A stretch of 64,000 nucleotides of DNA from Cristatella mucedo (taxonomy: Eukaryota > Bryozoa > Phylactolaemata > Cristatellidae), in NCBI GenBank assembly GCA_009760855.2, contig WPIO01000044.1, forward strand, positions 1,466,001 through 1,530,000, given 5' to 3'. Shown one piece after another: positions 35,791-47,390 of this stretch. A program made the translations under genes and the position numbers. Every line of letters begins with the position of its first letter. Within the stretch, counting starts at the first letter, position 1. Under the pieces are notes generated by a model. It saw only the letters and a program-made list of their open reading frames with translations. It was not told the origin of the DNA and did no database searches.

Positions 35791-35799
35791 GAATGCCCG

Positions 35800-38522
35800 T
35801 GCATAATCCTCGGGCAGTAGAGAGAGGAAATGTCTTCCATAGGTATTAATGCAGCCAAGGTTCTGGTGATATTTATTCTTCCGGTTTCCATCTTTAAACT
35901 CGCCACTGGTGACTTCCCCTCATAGTGAAACGTTTTTATGGCCTTGTAAAATGATGAGGAAAGTATTTTGACCGGTGATTCTATTTGTAAGTCGTCGTGA
36001 CACCATTCGCAACTTTTTCGTGTATAACGGCTGCTGATCCGTGCCTGAGTGAGCAAGATATCTAGAGGACACTGCCATTGTGAAGTATGAATACTAATGA
36101 CACTGCTAGGGCGGCGGTAGGCATCATTTCCAAATAAACTTTTTCAAACCTTTCATTGTATTTTTTTCAATGATAGCAGCCGAATCTGGATACAGATATG
36201 GCACGAGAATCCTCAAGTACGCCTACAGGCTTAGTCGCACTTTACCTTTTCGACACCTAGTTACTACGACTTGGCTAATTAAGCACTTGCTTCCAAGTAG
36301 CTTAACGGAATGTCACTCAGGTGCGAATATGGTAGGCACCTATAAACATACTTTAACCATGTTCTTGTAGTACCGTACAACAGCCGAAGTAACTAAGTGG
36401 ACACAGAAATTATTAAGTACAGATGTGAAGAGTTAATCCGTTTTTGCTATTTGAAGTATTGAATACCATCGTAGAATCGATAAACCAGCGATCCCGTCGG
36501 CTCACATCTAGTTTGCCAAAAGCTGCTGCAGCCGACGAATATAGTCACCTGTTTATTTTAATAGTAATAACAATAATGGCTAGGCACTTGATATAGCACC
36601 TACAGAGAACTCGATGTGTGTCTGTGAGCTTTCGTTTGGCTGCAAAGAGAAATGCAATTTAATTGTGAGTAATATCGTGCCTTATAAACAAACAAATCGA
36701 TTTAGTTAGTTGAACGGTGCACTTGAAAGCGGAATGATTTAACTCGATGTACTGTAAGTATGCTTGATGGTGTGAATTAGCTGTTGTAAATCTCACGAAT
36801 AGGATGGCTAAGGGAAAACCCTTTCCCTTCCACTGGTGTGGCATGTAGTTTTTTTTTTTCTGTGTAGCAAATATACCGATTTAAACTAGACTGCAGAAGG
36901 TACGCCGATGCAAACTGACAGAGTGAGCTGCGTTTTGGATCATCATTAAGCACTGTAAGAATACGCAGCTCTCTTTTCACATCTTTAGCTAATGCTGACG
37001 AGGAAGTACTTAGTTACGTAACACGTACACAATATAGTGATCAGTTAACTGGGCTAAAAATTCCCCTCCTTTTGTGGAGCATATAACAGTAGTTACGTGA
37101 CTTTGCCTTTGCTAGCACACACCATCTTTAGCATTCGCTGCTGCTCGTGGATGTTAATAGCAACCGATTAGTAATTCCTTACGTACAGCACCTATAAAAT
37201 ACCTAGTACAAGATGCAGTTCTCCGATGACTCAATACTCACACCATAGTGTTTTTCGTAATGTTGTAAAGCAAGCTATGCCGAGTTTCAGACCCGAAACA
37301 TTACGACCGGAAAGACATGGGTCTTTCAATCAATTCAATGACAGAAATGCTTAAAAAGGAACTCAGGTGCCCACCAGACTTCTTTTGTGTACCACTGCTG
37401 AATACAAAATTGCAACAAACTATCGGTCGCACGATTCCTCTTTGTAGACATCATCGGCAACCACTAGGATATTGACCAGCCCAGGTAAGAACTGCTGCCT
37501 TAGGCTAATAATATTAGACTTACTGACGAGTAAGTGTGTCATTCTTGAAAGTGTCTGATCTTGACTTGGTTTCATTGCTATGTTGTGCTAATTGTTTAAT
37601 GAAGTTTGCCGTAATCTGATTAAACGAAAAGGTTGAGCTACAAGCATGGAGTTTGAACGCTTGCTCGAACAGTCTGCAGAGGCCTCAAATAACACGAAAA
37701 CTAATCTGTGCCATGTCTTGAAGAACTAACCGTGGGGTTCATTTCTGTACTGACTGTTAGCTGCGAATCCGTGCTTATATTAACTTTGTCCATTCGCCTT
37801 TAAAACTCAATTCACCTACAGGAAGGTAAGCTTCGCTCACGGGAGGCAGTCGATGCTGACCGTCTATGGCATTCACTGGAAATATGAGTTACCTTCATAA
37901 TTTAAAGCTAACAGTTTGCCAAGGTCGCCTAGTGTTACTGTTTTAGTCATTTTAGGTTCATACACGACCTACATAAGGTCTGGCGAGCTCATGTCAGATC
38001 ATGTGTTCCACTCGCAGTCCATTGCCGTTGTATCATTTTTAGAATCACCGAGTTTGAGCGTAATCGTTAATGTAGACCGACGAAATGCTTTTTTCTGAAA
38101 CCATTTGGAAAAATAGTGAGTGCTTGTGTTAACGACGTTGCGGAGTTTAAACATTTTAGTCGGAGGTTAACGAGCGATAATTGTTACTAGAAACTCATGT
38201 AGGCTCACGCTAGAAGCTGCATTTACCTGATGACAGCTTTTCATGTTTTCAAACTTGAGTCGAATTTGCAAGCCAAGTGCATTGATCCCATACCGAATCA
38301 AGTATATAGCACTGAAGCAATTGTCAGTGCAGTTTCATTAGGGATCCTTGAGCCGTGAGGTAAACCCAGTACTTTGTCTTTCCGTTGCCATAACTACTCA
38401 GGAAGCAATTGGATTAACTTGACACTATACCACTTTGTCTTGGCTATATATACACCTCGGTTACCGAGGCTGTGCTACTTGCATTGTTCATGCTGCATGT
38501 GCGAGTGCCGTTTTGAATTTAG
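35800..38522 (+). other. Non-coding part of the first sushi unit
   Basis: No exon is convincing. Frames at 36,170-36,370 and 37,916-38,098 are conserved in all or most units but lack matching splice pairs, so conservation there may only reflect recent duplication. Donor-like CAG|GTAAGA (about 37,484) and GAAG|GTAAGC (about 37,825) recur in each unit, and a TATATATA stretch lies about 75 bases upstream of the microexon. Confidence 0.4.
36541..36750 (+). repeat. 210-bp interspersed repeat inserted in each sushi unit
   Basis: It contains TAATAGTAATAACAATAATGG, GCACTTGATATAGCACC, GGCTGCAAAGAG and AACAAACAAA, the same order as the element at 10,322. Copies sit at the same place in the other units, starting near 40,500, 44,195, 48,134, 52,074, 56,022 and 59,965. 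The diverged unit at the right edge lacks it: at 63,902 the two flanks are joined directly. Confidence 0.65.
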
Positions 38523-38584
38523 GATATTCGTCGTCGACTGCACGAACGTCAGCAATGGTGACTGCACCACGCAGCTCTCAAACG
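38523..38584 (+). CDS. Ser/Thr-rich microexon, sushi unit 1
   Basis: The acceptor is TTTTGAATTTAG and the donor AACG|GTATGT. Its 62 nt enter in phase 1 and leave in phase 0, encoding GYSSSTARTSAMVTAPRSSQT (the first codon is shared with the previous exon). It is a short Ser/Thr linker in front of the sushi domain. As first in the array it has no phase-1 donor upstream that I can see, so it may be skipped when mucin exon 6 is joined to the sushi exon. Confidence 0.6.
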
Positions 38585-38674
38585 GTATGTGCTTTGTGCT
38601 ACTATGTTCCCATCGTCAGGCAATATCAGGGCCTTACAATCGCAGGTGCTAAAATCTACAATTAATTCCTATAG

Positions 38675-38936
38675 ACCGTAAAAGTCACAACATTTGCGAC
38701 CACATCTTCGACTCAGCCATGCCCGCAGCCCGAGAAAAACATTACAGACGTGCAGGCTTCAATCGTCAACTACACCTTGCCCCTCATTGTCGGAAGTGTG
38801 GCAACGTATTCATGCACGAACGGCTACGTTGCACGGGCTCAGCCTAACAGCTTTGTAGCTACATGTCAAGCAGTTGGTGGGGACATTCAATGGTACTGGG
38901 CGGTGCCTCCATCATTTCCACTGTGCATCGGTGCCG
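38675..38936 (+). CDS. Sushi (CCP/SCR) domain exon, unit 1
   Basis: The acceptor is AATTCCTATAG and the donor GCCG|GTATGT, after a 90-nt intron from the microexon. The 262 nt enter in phase 0 and leave in phase 1. A Thr-rich lead (TVKVTTFATTSSTQP) precedes one complete sushi domain. Cysteines are at residues 16, 47, 64 and 84, Gly-Tyr at 50-51, Trp at 73 between the third and fourth cysteines, and Pro-Leu-Cys closes the domain. Sequons lie at 22-24 (NIT) and 32-34 (NYT). Sushi domains act outside the cell, typically in protein-protein binding such as complement control or adhesion. The exact ligand is unknown. Confidence 0.85.
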
Positions 38937-39003
38937 GTATGTAGTCATTTTCTCCAGATAAGCATAGAAGATCGCAAACTTGCTGTGCATTGAGCCGGCA
39001 TAG

Positions 39004-39188
39004 GTCGGTTACCGTTTCAATTGCGTTTTAGTATCGACTACAAGTGCAACGGTTCTTCAAACTCAGTTGACTACCATTCCAATCATCTCTTCACAAATTA
39101 CAAAGCAGGTGCAAAAATTAATATATCTTGCCTGCATGAAAGTAACGTAATACTATGTATCTCCTTCCGTGACTCCACAAAAACATAA
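39004..39188 (+). CDS. Possible alternative terminal exon, sushi unit 1
   Basis: After the sushi donor a 67-nt intron ending GGCATAG would give a phase-1 exon. It reads RLPFQLRFSIDYKC, later YKAGAKINISC, and stops at TAA (ISFRDSTKT then stop). It is 185 nt in all six internal units. AATAAA follows at 39,288-39,293. The acceptor has a weak pyrimidine tract. The last codons lie in antisense LINE sequence. It may be an alternative 3' end or just intron. Confidence 0.35.
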
Positions 39189-39750
39189 AGACAGCGTGGG
39201 TGTCAGGCAGCACAGTTCAGTGTAGCCCACTCATAGCCTAAGCAGCTCTCGGCACACATCAGCTAGCCCCCAGACGTCGTCTCACGCAATAAAAAGAACG
39301 TAGGAAGCATAGCAGAGTGAAGAGAGCACTTGAGGTTGTGATTAGCATGGAAGTAGCAGCTCATGTTCTGTAAAATGGATGTNNNNNNNNNNGTGCAGAC
39401 GTCTGCAGCCGGAGAGTCGTTGCCATTGGTTGAGAAGTGTTTAAGCGAGTACCATTGTCCAAGGAGCTACGAAAGTAAACATTCCGTCACCAACGGTAGT
39501 GAGCAGACGAATGGAACGGACAGTTTACTGTCCAAACAGGACCAGAGGACGCCAGCAGACTGAAACGGGTGCTGCAGGTCAGCTAGGTACGAAAGAGCCA
39601 TGCAGAGGCGGGCCTTGCAGGTCAGTGTTAGAACTTTGCTCTGTATCCGGTATTCAACCGGCATCCACCCTAGCTCTTTTAGCAAAGCAGACACGTGCAA
39701 CTGGCACTTCAAGAAGCCTGTTAGTCTTAATAAAAGAGTATAGTGTTGGA
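39158..39750 (-). mobile_element. Antisense LINE 3' fragment, sushi unit 1
   Basis: Same fragment as at 35,213, interrupted by the assembly gap at 39,383-39,392. Confidence 0.7.
39383..39392. other. Assembly gap of 10 N
   Basis: Ten N lie between GGATGT and GTGCAGACGTCTGCAG. Other units read GGATGTGCCGACGTCTGCAG, so little may be missing locally. In a tandem array the gap could also hide whole units. Confidence 0.95.
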
Positions 39751-42232
39751 ATGCCCGTGCATAATCCTAGGGCAGTAGAGAGAGGAAATGTCTTCCATAG
39801 GTATTAATACAACCAAGGTTCTGGTGATATTTATTCTTCCGGTTTCCAACTTTAAACTCGCCACTGGTGACTTCACCTCATAGTGAAACGTTTTTATGGC
39901 CTTGTAAAATGAAGAGGAAAGTATTTTGACCGGTGATTCTATTTGTAAGTCGTCGTGACACCATTCGCAACTTTTTCGTGTATAACGGCTGCTGATCCGT
40001 GCCTGAGTGAGCAAGATATCTAGAGGACACTGCCATTGTGAAGTATGAATACTAATGACACTGCTAGGGCGGCGGTAGGCATCATTGCCAAAAACTTTTT
40101 CAAACCTTTCATGGTATTTTTTTTTTCAATGATAGCAGCCGAATCTGGATACAGATATGGCACGAGAATCCTCAAGTACGCCTACAGGCTTAGTCGCACT
40201 TTACCTTTTCGACACCTAGTTACTACGACTTGGCTAATTAAGCACTTGCTTCCAAGTAGCTTAACGGAATGTCACTCAGGTGCGAATATGGTAGGCACCT
40301 ATAAACATACTTTAACCATGTTCTTGTAGTACCGTACAACAGCCGAAGTAACTAAGTGGACACAGAAATTATTAAGTACGGATGTGAAGAGTTAATCCGT
40401 TTTTGCTATTTGAAGTATTGAATACCATCGTAGAATCGATAAACCAGCGATCCCGTCGGCTCACATCTAGTTTGCCAAAAGCTGCTGCAGCCGACGAATA
40501 TAGTCACCTGTTTATTTTAATAGTAATAACAATAATGGCTAGGCACTTGATATAGCACCTACAGAGAACTCGATGTGTGTCTATGAGCTTTCGTTTGGCT
40601 GCAAAGAGAAATGCAATTTAATTGTGAGTAATATCGTGCCTTATTTAACAAAAAAAAACGATTTAGTTAGTTGAACGGTGCACTTGAAAGCGGAACGATT
40701 TAACTCGATGTACTGTAAGTATGCTTGATGGTGTGAATTAGCTGTTGTAAATCTCACGAATAGGATGGCTAAGGGAAAACCCTTTCCCTTCCACTGGTGT
40801 GGCATGTAGTTTTTTCTGTGTAGCAAATATACCGATTTAAACTAGACTGCAGAAGGTACGGCGATGCAAAGGCACAGAGTGAGCTGCGTTTTGGATCATC
40901 ATTAAGCACTGTAAGTAATACGATGCAGTTCTCCGATGACTCAATACTCACACCATAGTGTTTTTCGTAATGTTGTAAAGCAAGCTATGCCGAGTTTCAG
41001 ACCCGAAACATTACGACCGGAAAGACATGGGTCTTTCAATCAATTCAATGACAGAAATGCTTAAAAAGGAACTCAGGTGCCCACCAGACTTCTTTTGTGT
41101 ACCACTGCTGAATACAAAATTGCAACAAACTATCGGTCGCACGATTCCTCTTTGTAGACATCATCGGCAACCACTAGGATATTGACCAGCCCAGGTAAGA
41201 ACTGCTGCCTTAGGCTAATAATATTAGACTTACTGACGAGTAAGTGTGTCATTCTTGAAAGTGTCTGATCTTGACTTGGTTTCCTCGCTAAGTTGTGCTA
41301 ATTGTTTAATGAAGTTTGCCGTAATCTGATTAAACGAAAAGGTTGAGCTACAAGCATGGAGTTTGAACGCTTGCTCGAACAGTCAGCAGAGGCCTCACAT
41401 AACACGAAAACTAATCTGTGCCATGTCTTGAAGAACTAACCGTGGTGGTCGTTTCTGTACTGACTGTTAGCTGCGAATCCGTGCTTATATTAACTTTGTC
41501 CATTCGCCTTTAAAACTCAATTCACCTACAGGAAGGTAAGCTTCGCTCACGGGAGGCAGTCGATGCTGACCGTCTATGGCATTCACTGGAAATATGAGTT
41601 ACCTTCATAATTTAAAGCTAACAGTTTGCCAAGGTCGCCTAATGCTACTGTTTTAGTCATTTTAGGTTCATACACGACCTACATAAGGTCTGGCGAGCTC
41701 ATGTCAGATCATGTGTTCCACTCGCAGTCCATTGCCGTTGTATCATTTTTAGAATCACCGAGTTTGAGCGTAATCGTTAATGTAGACCGACGAAATGCTT
41801 TTTTCTGAAACCATTTGGAAAAATAGTGAGTGCTTGTGTTGACGACGTTGGGGAGCCTAAACATTTTAGTCAGAGGTTAACGAGCGATAATTGTTACTAG
41901 AAACTCATGTAGGCTCACGCCAGAAGCTGCATTTACCTGATGACAGCTTTTCATGTTTTCAAACTTGAGTCGAATTTGCAAGCCAAGTGCATTGATCCCA
42001 TACCGAATCAAGTATATAGCACTGAAGCAATTGTCAGTGCAGTTTCATTAGGGATCCTTGAGCCGTGAGGTAAACCCAGTACTTTGTCTTTCCGTTGCCA
42101 TAACTACTCAGGAAGCAATTGGATTAACTTGACACTATACCACTTTGTCTTGGCTATATATTCACCTCGGTTACTGAGGCTGTGCTGCTTGCATTGTTCA
42201 TGCTGCATGTGCGAGTGCTGTTTTGAATTTAG

Positions 42233-42294
42233 GATATTCGTCGTCGACTGCACGAACGTCAGCAATGGTGACTGCACCACGCAGCTCTCAAACG
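42233..42294 (+). CDS. Ser/Thr-rich microexon, sushi unit 2
   Basis: 62 nt, phase 1 to 0, identical in sequence to the microexon of unit 1. The preceding sushi exon (38,675) leaves in phase 1, so joining gives G|GA and keeps the frame. Confidence 0.65.
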
Positions 42295-42384
42295 GTATGT
42301 GCTTTGTGCTAGTATGTTCCCATCGTCAGGCAATATCAGGGCCTTACAATCGCAGGTGCTAAAATCTACAATTAATTCCTTTAG

Positions 42385-42646
42385 ACCGTAAAAGTCACAA
42401 CATTTGCGACCACGTCTTCGACTCAGCCATGCCCGCAGCCCGAGAAAAACATTACAGACGTGCAGGCTTCAATCGTCAACTACACCTTGCCCCTCATTGT
42501 CGGAAGTGTGGCAACGTATTCATGCACGAACGGCTACGTTGCACGGGCTCAGCCTAACAGCTTTGTAGCTACATGTCAAGAGGTTGGTGGGGACATTCAA
42601 TGGTACTGGGCGGTGCCTCCATCATTTCCACTGTGCATCGGTGCCG
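42385..42646 (+). CDS. Sushi domain exon, unit 2
   Basis: 262 nt, phase 0 to 1. All four cysteines, Gly-Tyr and Trp are kept. It differs from unit 1 by Glu for Ala at residue 66 (TCQEVGG). The acceptor is CTTTAG rather than CTATAG. Confidence 0.85.
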
Positions 42647-42713
42647 GTATGTAGTCATTTTCTCCAGATAAGCATAGAATATCGCAAACTTGCTGTGCAT
42701 CGAGCCGGCATAG

Positions 42714-42898
42714 GTCGGTTACCGTTTCAATTGCGTTTTAGTATCGACTACAAGTGCAACGGTTCTTCAAACTCAGTTGACTACCATTCCAATCATCTCT
42801 TCACAAATTACAAAGCAGGTGCGAAAATTAATATATCTTGCCTGCATGAAAGTAACGTAATACTATGTATCTCCTTCCGTGACTCCACAAAAACATAA
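42714..42898 (+). CDS. Possible alternative terminal exon, sushi unit 2
   Basis: 185 nt with the same phase-1 acceptor (GGCATAG) and TAA stop as unit 1. AATAAA is at 42,998-43,003. Confidence 0.35.
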
Positions 42899-43460
42899 AG
42901 ACAACGTGGGTGTCAGGCAGCACAGTTCAGTGTAGCCCACTCATAGCCTAAGCAGCTCTCGGCACATATCAGCTAGCCCCCAGACGTCGTCTCACGCAAT
43001 AAAAAGAACGTAGGAAGCATAGCAGGGTGAAGAGAGCACTTGAGGTAGTGATTAGCAGTGAAGTAGCAGCTCATGTTCTGTAAAATGGATGTGCCGACGT
43101 CTGCAGCCGGAGAGTCGTTGCCATTGGTTGAGAATTGTTGAAGCGAGTTCCATTGTCCAAGGACCTACGAAGTAAACATTCCGTCACCAACGGTAGTGAG
43201 CAGACGAATGGAACGGACAGTTTACTGTCCAAACAGGACCAGAGGACGCCAGCAGACTGAAACGGGTGCTGCAGGTCAGCTAGGTACGAAAGAGCCATGC
43301 AGAGGCGGGCCTTGCAGGTCAGTGTTAGAACTTTGCTCTGTATCCGGTATTCAACCGGCATCCACCCTAGCTATTTTAGCAAAGCAGACACGTGCAACTG
43401 GCACTTCAAGAAGCCTGTTAGTCTTAATAAAAGAGTATAGTGTTGGAATGCCCGTGCATA
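42868..43460 (-). mobile_element. Antisense LINE 3' fragment, sushi unit 2
   Basis: The minus strand reads EYRIQSKVLTLTCKARL and SYLADLQHPFQ, as in the other units. Confidence 0.75.
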
Positions 43461-46171
43461 ATCCTAGGGCAGTAGAGAGAGGAAATGTCTTCTATTGGTA
43501 TTAATACAACCAAGGTTCTGGTGATATTTATTCTTCCGGTTTCAAACTTTAAACTCGCCACTGGTGACTTCACCGCATAGTGAAACGTTTTTATGGCCTT
43601 GTAAAATGAAGAGGAAAGTATTTTGACCGGTGATTCTATTTGTAAGTCGTCGTGACACCATTCGCAACTTTTTCGTGTATAACGGCTGCTAATCCGTGCC
43701 TGAGTGAGCAAGATATCTAGAGGACACTGCCATTGTGAAGTATGAATACTAATGACACTGCTAGGGCGGCGGTAGGCATCATTTCCAAATAAACTTTTTC
43801 AAACCTTTCATTGTATTTTTTTCAATGATAGCAGCCGAATCTGGATACAGATATGGCACGAGAATCCTTAAGTACGCCTACAGGCTTAGTCGCACTTTAC
43901 CTTTTCGACACCTAGTTACTACGACTTGGCTAATTAAGCACTTGCTTCCAAGTAGCTTAACGGAATGTCACTCAGGTGCGAATATGGTAGGCACCTATAA
44001 ACATACTTTAACCATGTTCTTGTAGTACCGTAGTACAGCCGTAGTAACTAAGTTGACACAGAAATTATTAAGTATGGATGTGAAGAGTTAATCAGTTTTC
44101 GCTATTTGAAGTATTGAAAACCATCGTATAATCGATAAACCAGCGATCCTGTCGGCTCACATCTAGTTTGCCAAAAGCTTCTGCAGCCGACGAATAGATT
44201 CAGCTGTTTATTTTAATAGTAATAACAATAATGGCTATGCACTTGATAAAGCACCTACAGAGAACAAGATGTGTGTCTATGAGCTTTCGACTGGCTGAAA
44301 GAGAAATGCAATTTAATGGTGAGGAATATCATGCTTAATTAACAAACAAAACGATTTAGTAAGTTAAAGAGTGCACTTGAAAGCAGAACGATTTAACTCG
44401 ATGTACTGCAAGTATGGTTGATGGTGAGAATTAGCTGTTGTAATTCTCACGAATAGGATGGCTAAGGGAAAACCCTTTCCCTTCCACTGGTGTGGCATGT
44501 AGTTTTTTCTGTGTAGCAAATATACCGATTTAAACTAGACTGCAGAAGGTACGGCGATGCAAAGGCAGAGAGTGAGCTGCGTTTTGGATCATCATTAGGC
44601 ACTGTAAGTATACGCAGCTCTCTTTTCGCATCTTTCGCTAATGCTGACGAGGAAGTACTTAGTTACGTAACACGTACACAATATAGTGATCAGTTAACTG
44701 GGCTAAAAATTCCCTTACTTTTGTGGAGCATATAACAGTAGTTACGTGACTTTGCCTTTGCTAGCACAAACCATCTTTAGCATTCGCTGCTGCTCGTGCA
44801 TGTTACTAGCAACCGATTAGTAATTCTTTACGTACAGCACCTATAAAATACCTATTACAAGATGCCGTTCTCCGGTGACTCAATACTCACACCATAGTGT
44901 TTTTCGTAATGTTGTAAAGCAAGCTATGCCGAGTTTCAGAACCGAAACAATACGACCGGAAAGACATGGGTCTTTCAATCAATTCAATGACAGAAATGCT
45001 TAAAAAGTAACTCAGGTGCGCACCAGACTTCTTCTGTGTACCACTGCTGAATACAAAATTGCAACAAACTATCGGTCGCACGATTCCTCTTTGTAGCTAT
45101 CATCGGCAACCACTAGGATATTGACCAGTCCAGGTAAGAACTGCTGCCTTAGGCTAATAATATTAGACTTACTGACGAGTAAGTGTGTCATTCTTGAAAG
45201 TGTCTGATCTTGACTTGGTTTCCTCGCTAAGTTGTGCTAATTGTTTAATGAAGTTTGCCGTAATCTGATTAAACGAAAAGGTTGAGCTACAAGCATGGAG
45301 TTTGAACGCTTGCTCGAACAGTCTGCAGAGGCCTCAAATAACACGAAAACTAATCTGTGCCATGTCTTGAAGAACTAACCGTGGGGGTCATTTCTGTACT
45401 GACTGTTAGCATGGAATCCGTGCTTGTATTTACCTTGTTCATTCGCCTTTTAAACACAATTCACCTACAGGAAGGTAAGCTTCGCTCACGGGAGGCAGTC
45501 GATGCTGACCGTCTATGGCATTCACTGGAAATATGAGTTACCTTCATAATTTAAAGCTAACAGTTTGCCAAGGTCGCCTAATGCTACTGTTTTAGTCATT
45601 TTAGGTTCATACACGACCTACATAAGGTCTGGCGAGCTCATGTCAGATCATGTGTTCCACTCGCAGTCCATTGCCGTTGTATCATTTTTAGAATCACCGA
45701 GTTTGAGCGTAATCGTTAATGTAGACCGACGAAATGCTTTTTTCTGAAACCATTTGGAAAAATAGTGAGTGCTTGTGTTAACGACGTTGCGGAGTTTAAA
45801 CATTTTAGTCAGAGGTTAATGAGCGATAATTGTTACTAGAAACTCATGTAGGCTCACGCCAGAAGCTGCATTTACCTGATGACAGCTTTTCATGTTTTCA
45901 AACTTGAGTTGAATTTGCAAGCCAAGTGCATTGATCCCATACCGAATCAAGTTCATAGCACTGAAGCAATTGTCAGTGCAGTTTCATTAGGGATCCTTGA
46001 GCCGTGAGGTAAACCCAGTACTTTGTCTTTCCGTTGCCATAACTACTCAGGAAGCAATTGGATTAACTTGACACTATACCACTTTGTCTTGAATATATAT
46101 ACAGCTCGGTTACTGAGGCTGTGCTTCTTGCATTGTTCATGCCGCATGTGCGAGTGCCGTTTTGAATTTAG

Positions 46172-46233
46172 GATATTCGTCGTCGACTGCACGAACGTCA
46201 GCAATGGTGACTGCACCACGCAGCTCTCAAACG
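46172..46233 (+). CDS. Ser/Thr-rich microexon, sushi unit 3
   Basis: 62 nt, phase 1 to 0, identical to the other microexons although the upstream intron differs (GAATATATATACAGC instead of GGCTATATATACACC). Confidence 0.65.
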
Positions 46234-46323
46234 GTATGTGCTTTGTGCTACTATGTTCCCATCGTCAGGCAATATAAGGGCCTTACAATCGCGGGTGCTA
46301 AAATCTACAATTAATTCCTATAG

Positions 46324-46585
46324 ACCGTAAAAGTCACAACATTTGCGACCACGTCTTCGACTCAGCCATGCCCGCAGCCCGAGAAAAACATTACAGACGT
46401 GCAGGCTTCAATCGTCAACTACACCTTGCCCCTCATTGTCGGAAGTGTGGCAACGTATTCATGCACGAACGGCTACGTTGCACGGGCTCAGCCTAACAGC
46501 TTTGCAGCTACATGTCAAGCAGTCGGTGGGGACATTCAATGGTACTGGGCGGTGCCTCCATCATTTCCACTGTGCATCGGTGCCG
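46324..46585 (+). CDS. Sushi domain exon, unit 3
   Basis: 262 nt, phase 0 to 1. All sushi landmark residues are present. Residue 61 is Ala (SFAATC) instead of Val, a change shared only with unit 7. Confidence 0.85.
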
Positions 46586-46652
46586 GTATGTAGTCATTTT
46601 CTCCAGATAAGCATAGAATATCGCAAACTTGCTGTGCATCGAGCCGGCATAG

Positions 46653-46837
46653 GTCGGTTACCGTTTCAATTGCGTTTTAGTATTAACTACAAGTGCAACG
46701 GTTCTTCAAACTCAGTTGACTACCATTCCAATCATCTCTTCACAAATTACAAAGCAGGTGCGAAAATTAATATATCTTGCCTGCATGAAAGTAACGTAAT
46801 ACTATGTATCTCCTTCCGTGACTCCATAAAAACATAA
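46653..46837 (+). CDS. Possible alternative terminal exon, sushi unit 3
   Basis: 185 nt, phase-1 acceptor GGCATAG, TAA stop. Residues SIDYKC become SINYKC and DSTKT becomes DSIKT; the frame is kept. Confidence 0.35.
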
Positions 46838-47390
46838 AGACAACGTGGGTGTCAGGCAGCACAGTTCAGTGTAGCCCACTCATAGCCTAAGCAGCTCTCG
46901 GCACATATCAGCTAGCCCCCAGACGTCGTCTTACGCAATAAAAAGAACGTAGGAAGCATAGCAGGGTGAAGAGTGCACTTGAGGTAGTGATTAGCATGGA
47001 AGTAGCAGCTCATGTTCTGTAAAATGGATGTGCCGACGTCTGCAGCCGGAGAGTCGTTGCCATTGGTTGAGAATTGTTTAAGCGAGTTCCATTGTCCAAG
47101 AACCTACGAAGTAAACATTCCGTCACCAACGGTAGTGAGCAGACGAATGGAACGGACAGTTTACTGTCCAAACAGGACCAGAGGACGCCAGCAGACTGAA
47201 ACGGGTGCTGCAGGTCAGCTAGGTACGAAAGAGCCATGCAGAGGCGGGCCTTGCAGGTCAGTGTTAGAACTTTGCTCTGTATCCGGTATTCAACCGGCAT
47301 CCACCCTAGCTCTTTTAGCAAAGCAGACACGTGCAACTGGCACTTCAAGAAGCCTGTTAGTCTTAATAAAAGAGTATAAAGTTGGAATAC
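46807..47390 (-). mobile_element. Antisense LINE 3' fragment, sushi unit 3
   Basis: A 112-codon minus-strand frame (47,010-47,348) holds HVSALLKELGW and QSKVLTLTCKARL, decayed LINE RT C-terminus. Confidence 0.75.

Noticed and set aside
35463-35849. Plus-strand open frames (128-143 codons, starting MPLVENC) over the LINE fragment in each sushi unit
   Set aside because: They are antisense to the recognised LINE RT C-terminus, which explains the open frame. No domain or splice signals were seen.
37916-38098. Conserved 60-codon frame (MPRSPSVTVLV) in every sushi unit
   Set aside because: It begins at TTG and has no donor matching its phase. Conservation across recent duplicates is not evidence of coding.
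46343-46837. Long plus-strand frame (164-182 codons) running through the sushi exon in units 3 and 7
   Set aside because: Its first part reads the sushi exon in the wrong frame and crosses the strong donor. Only its last part, in the terminal-exon frame, is kept.
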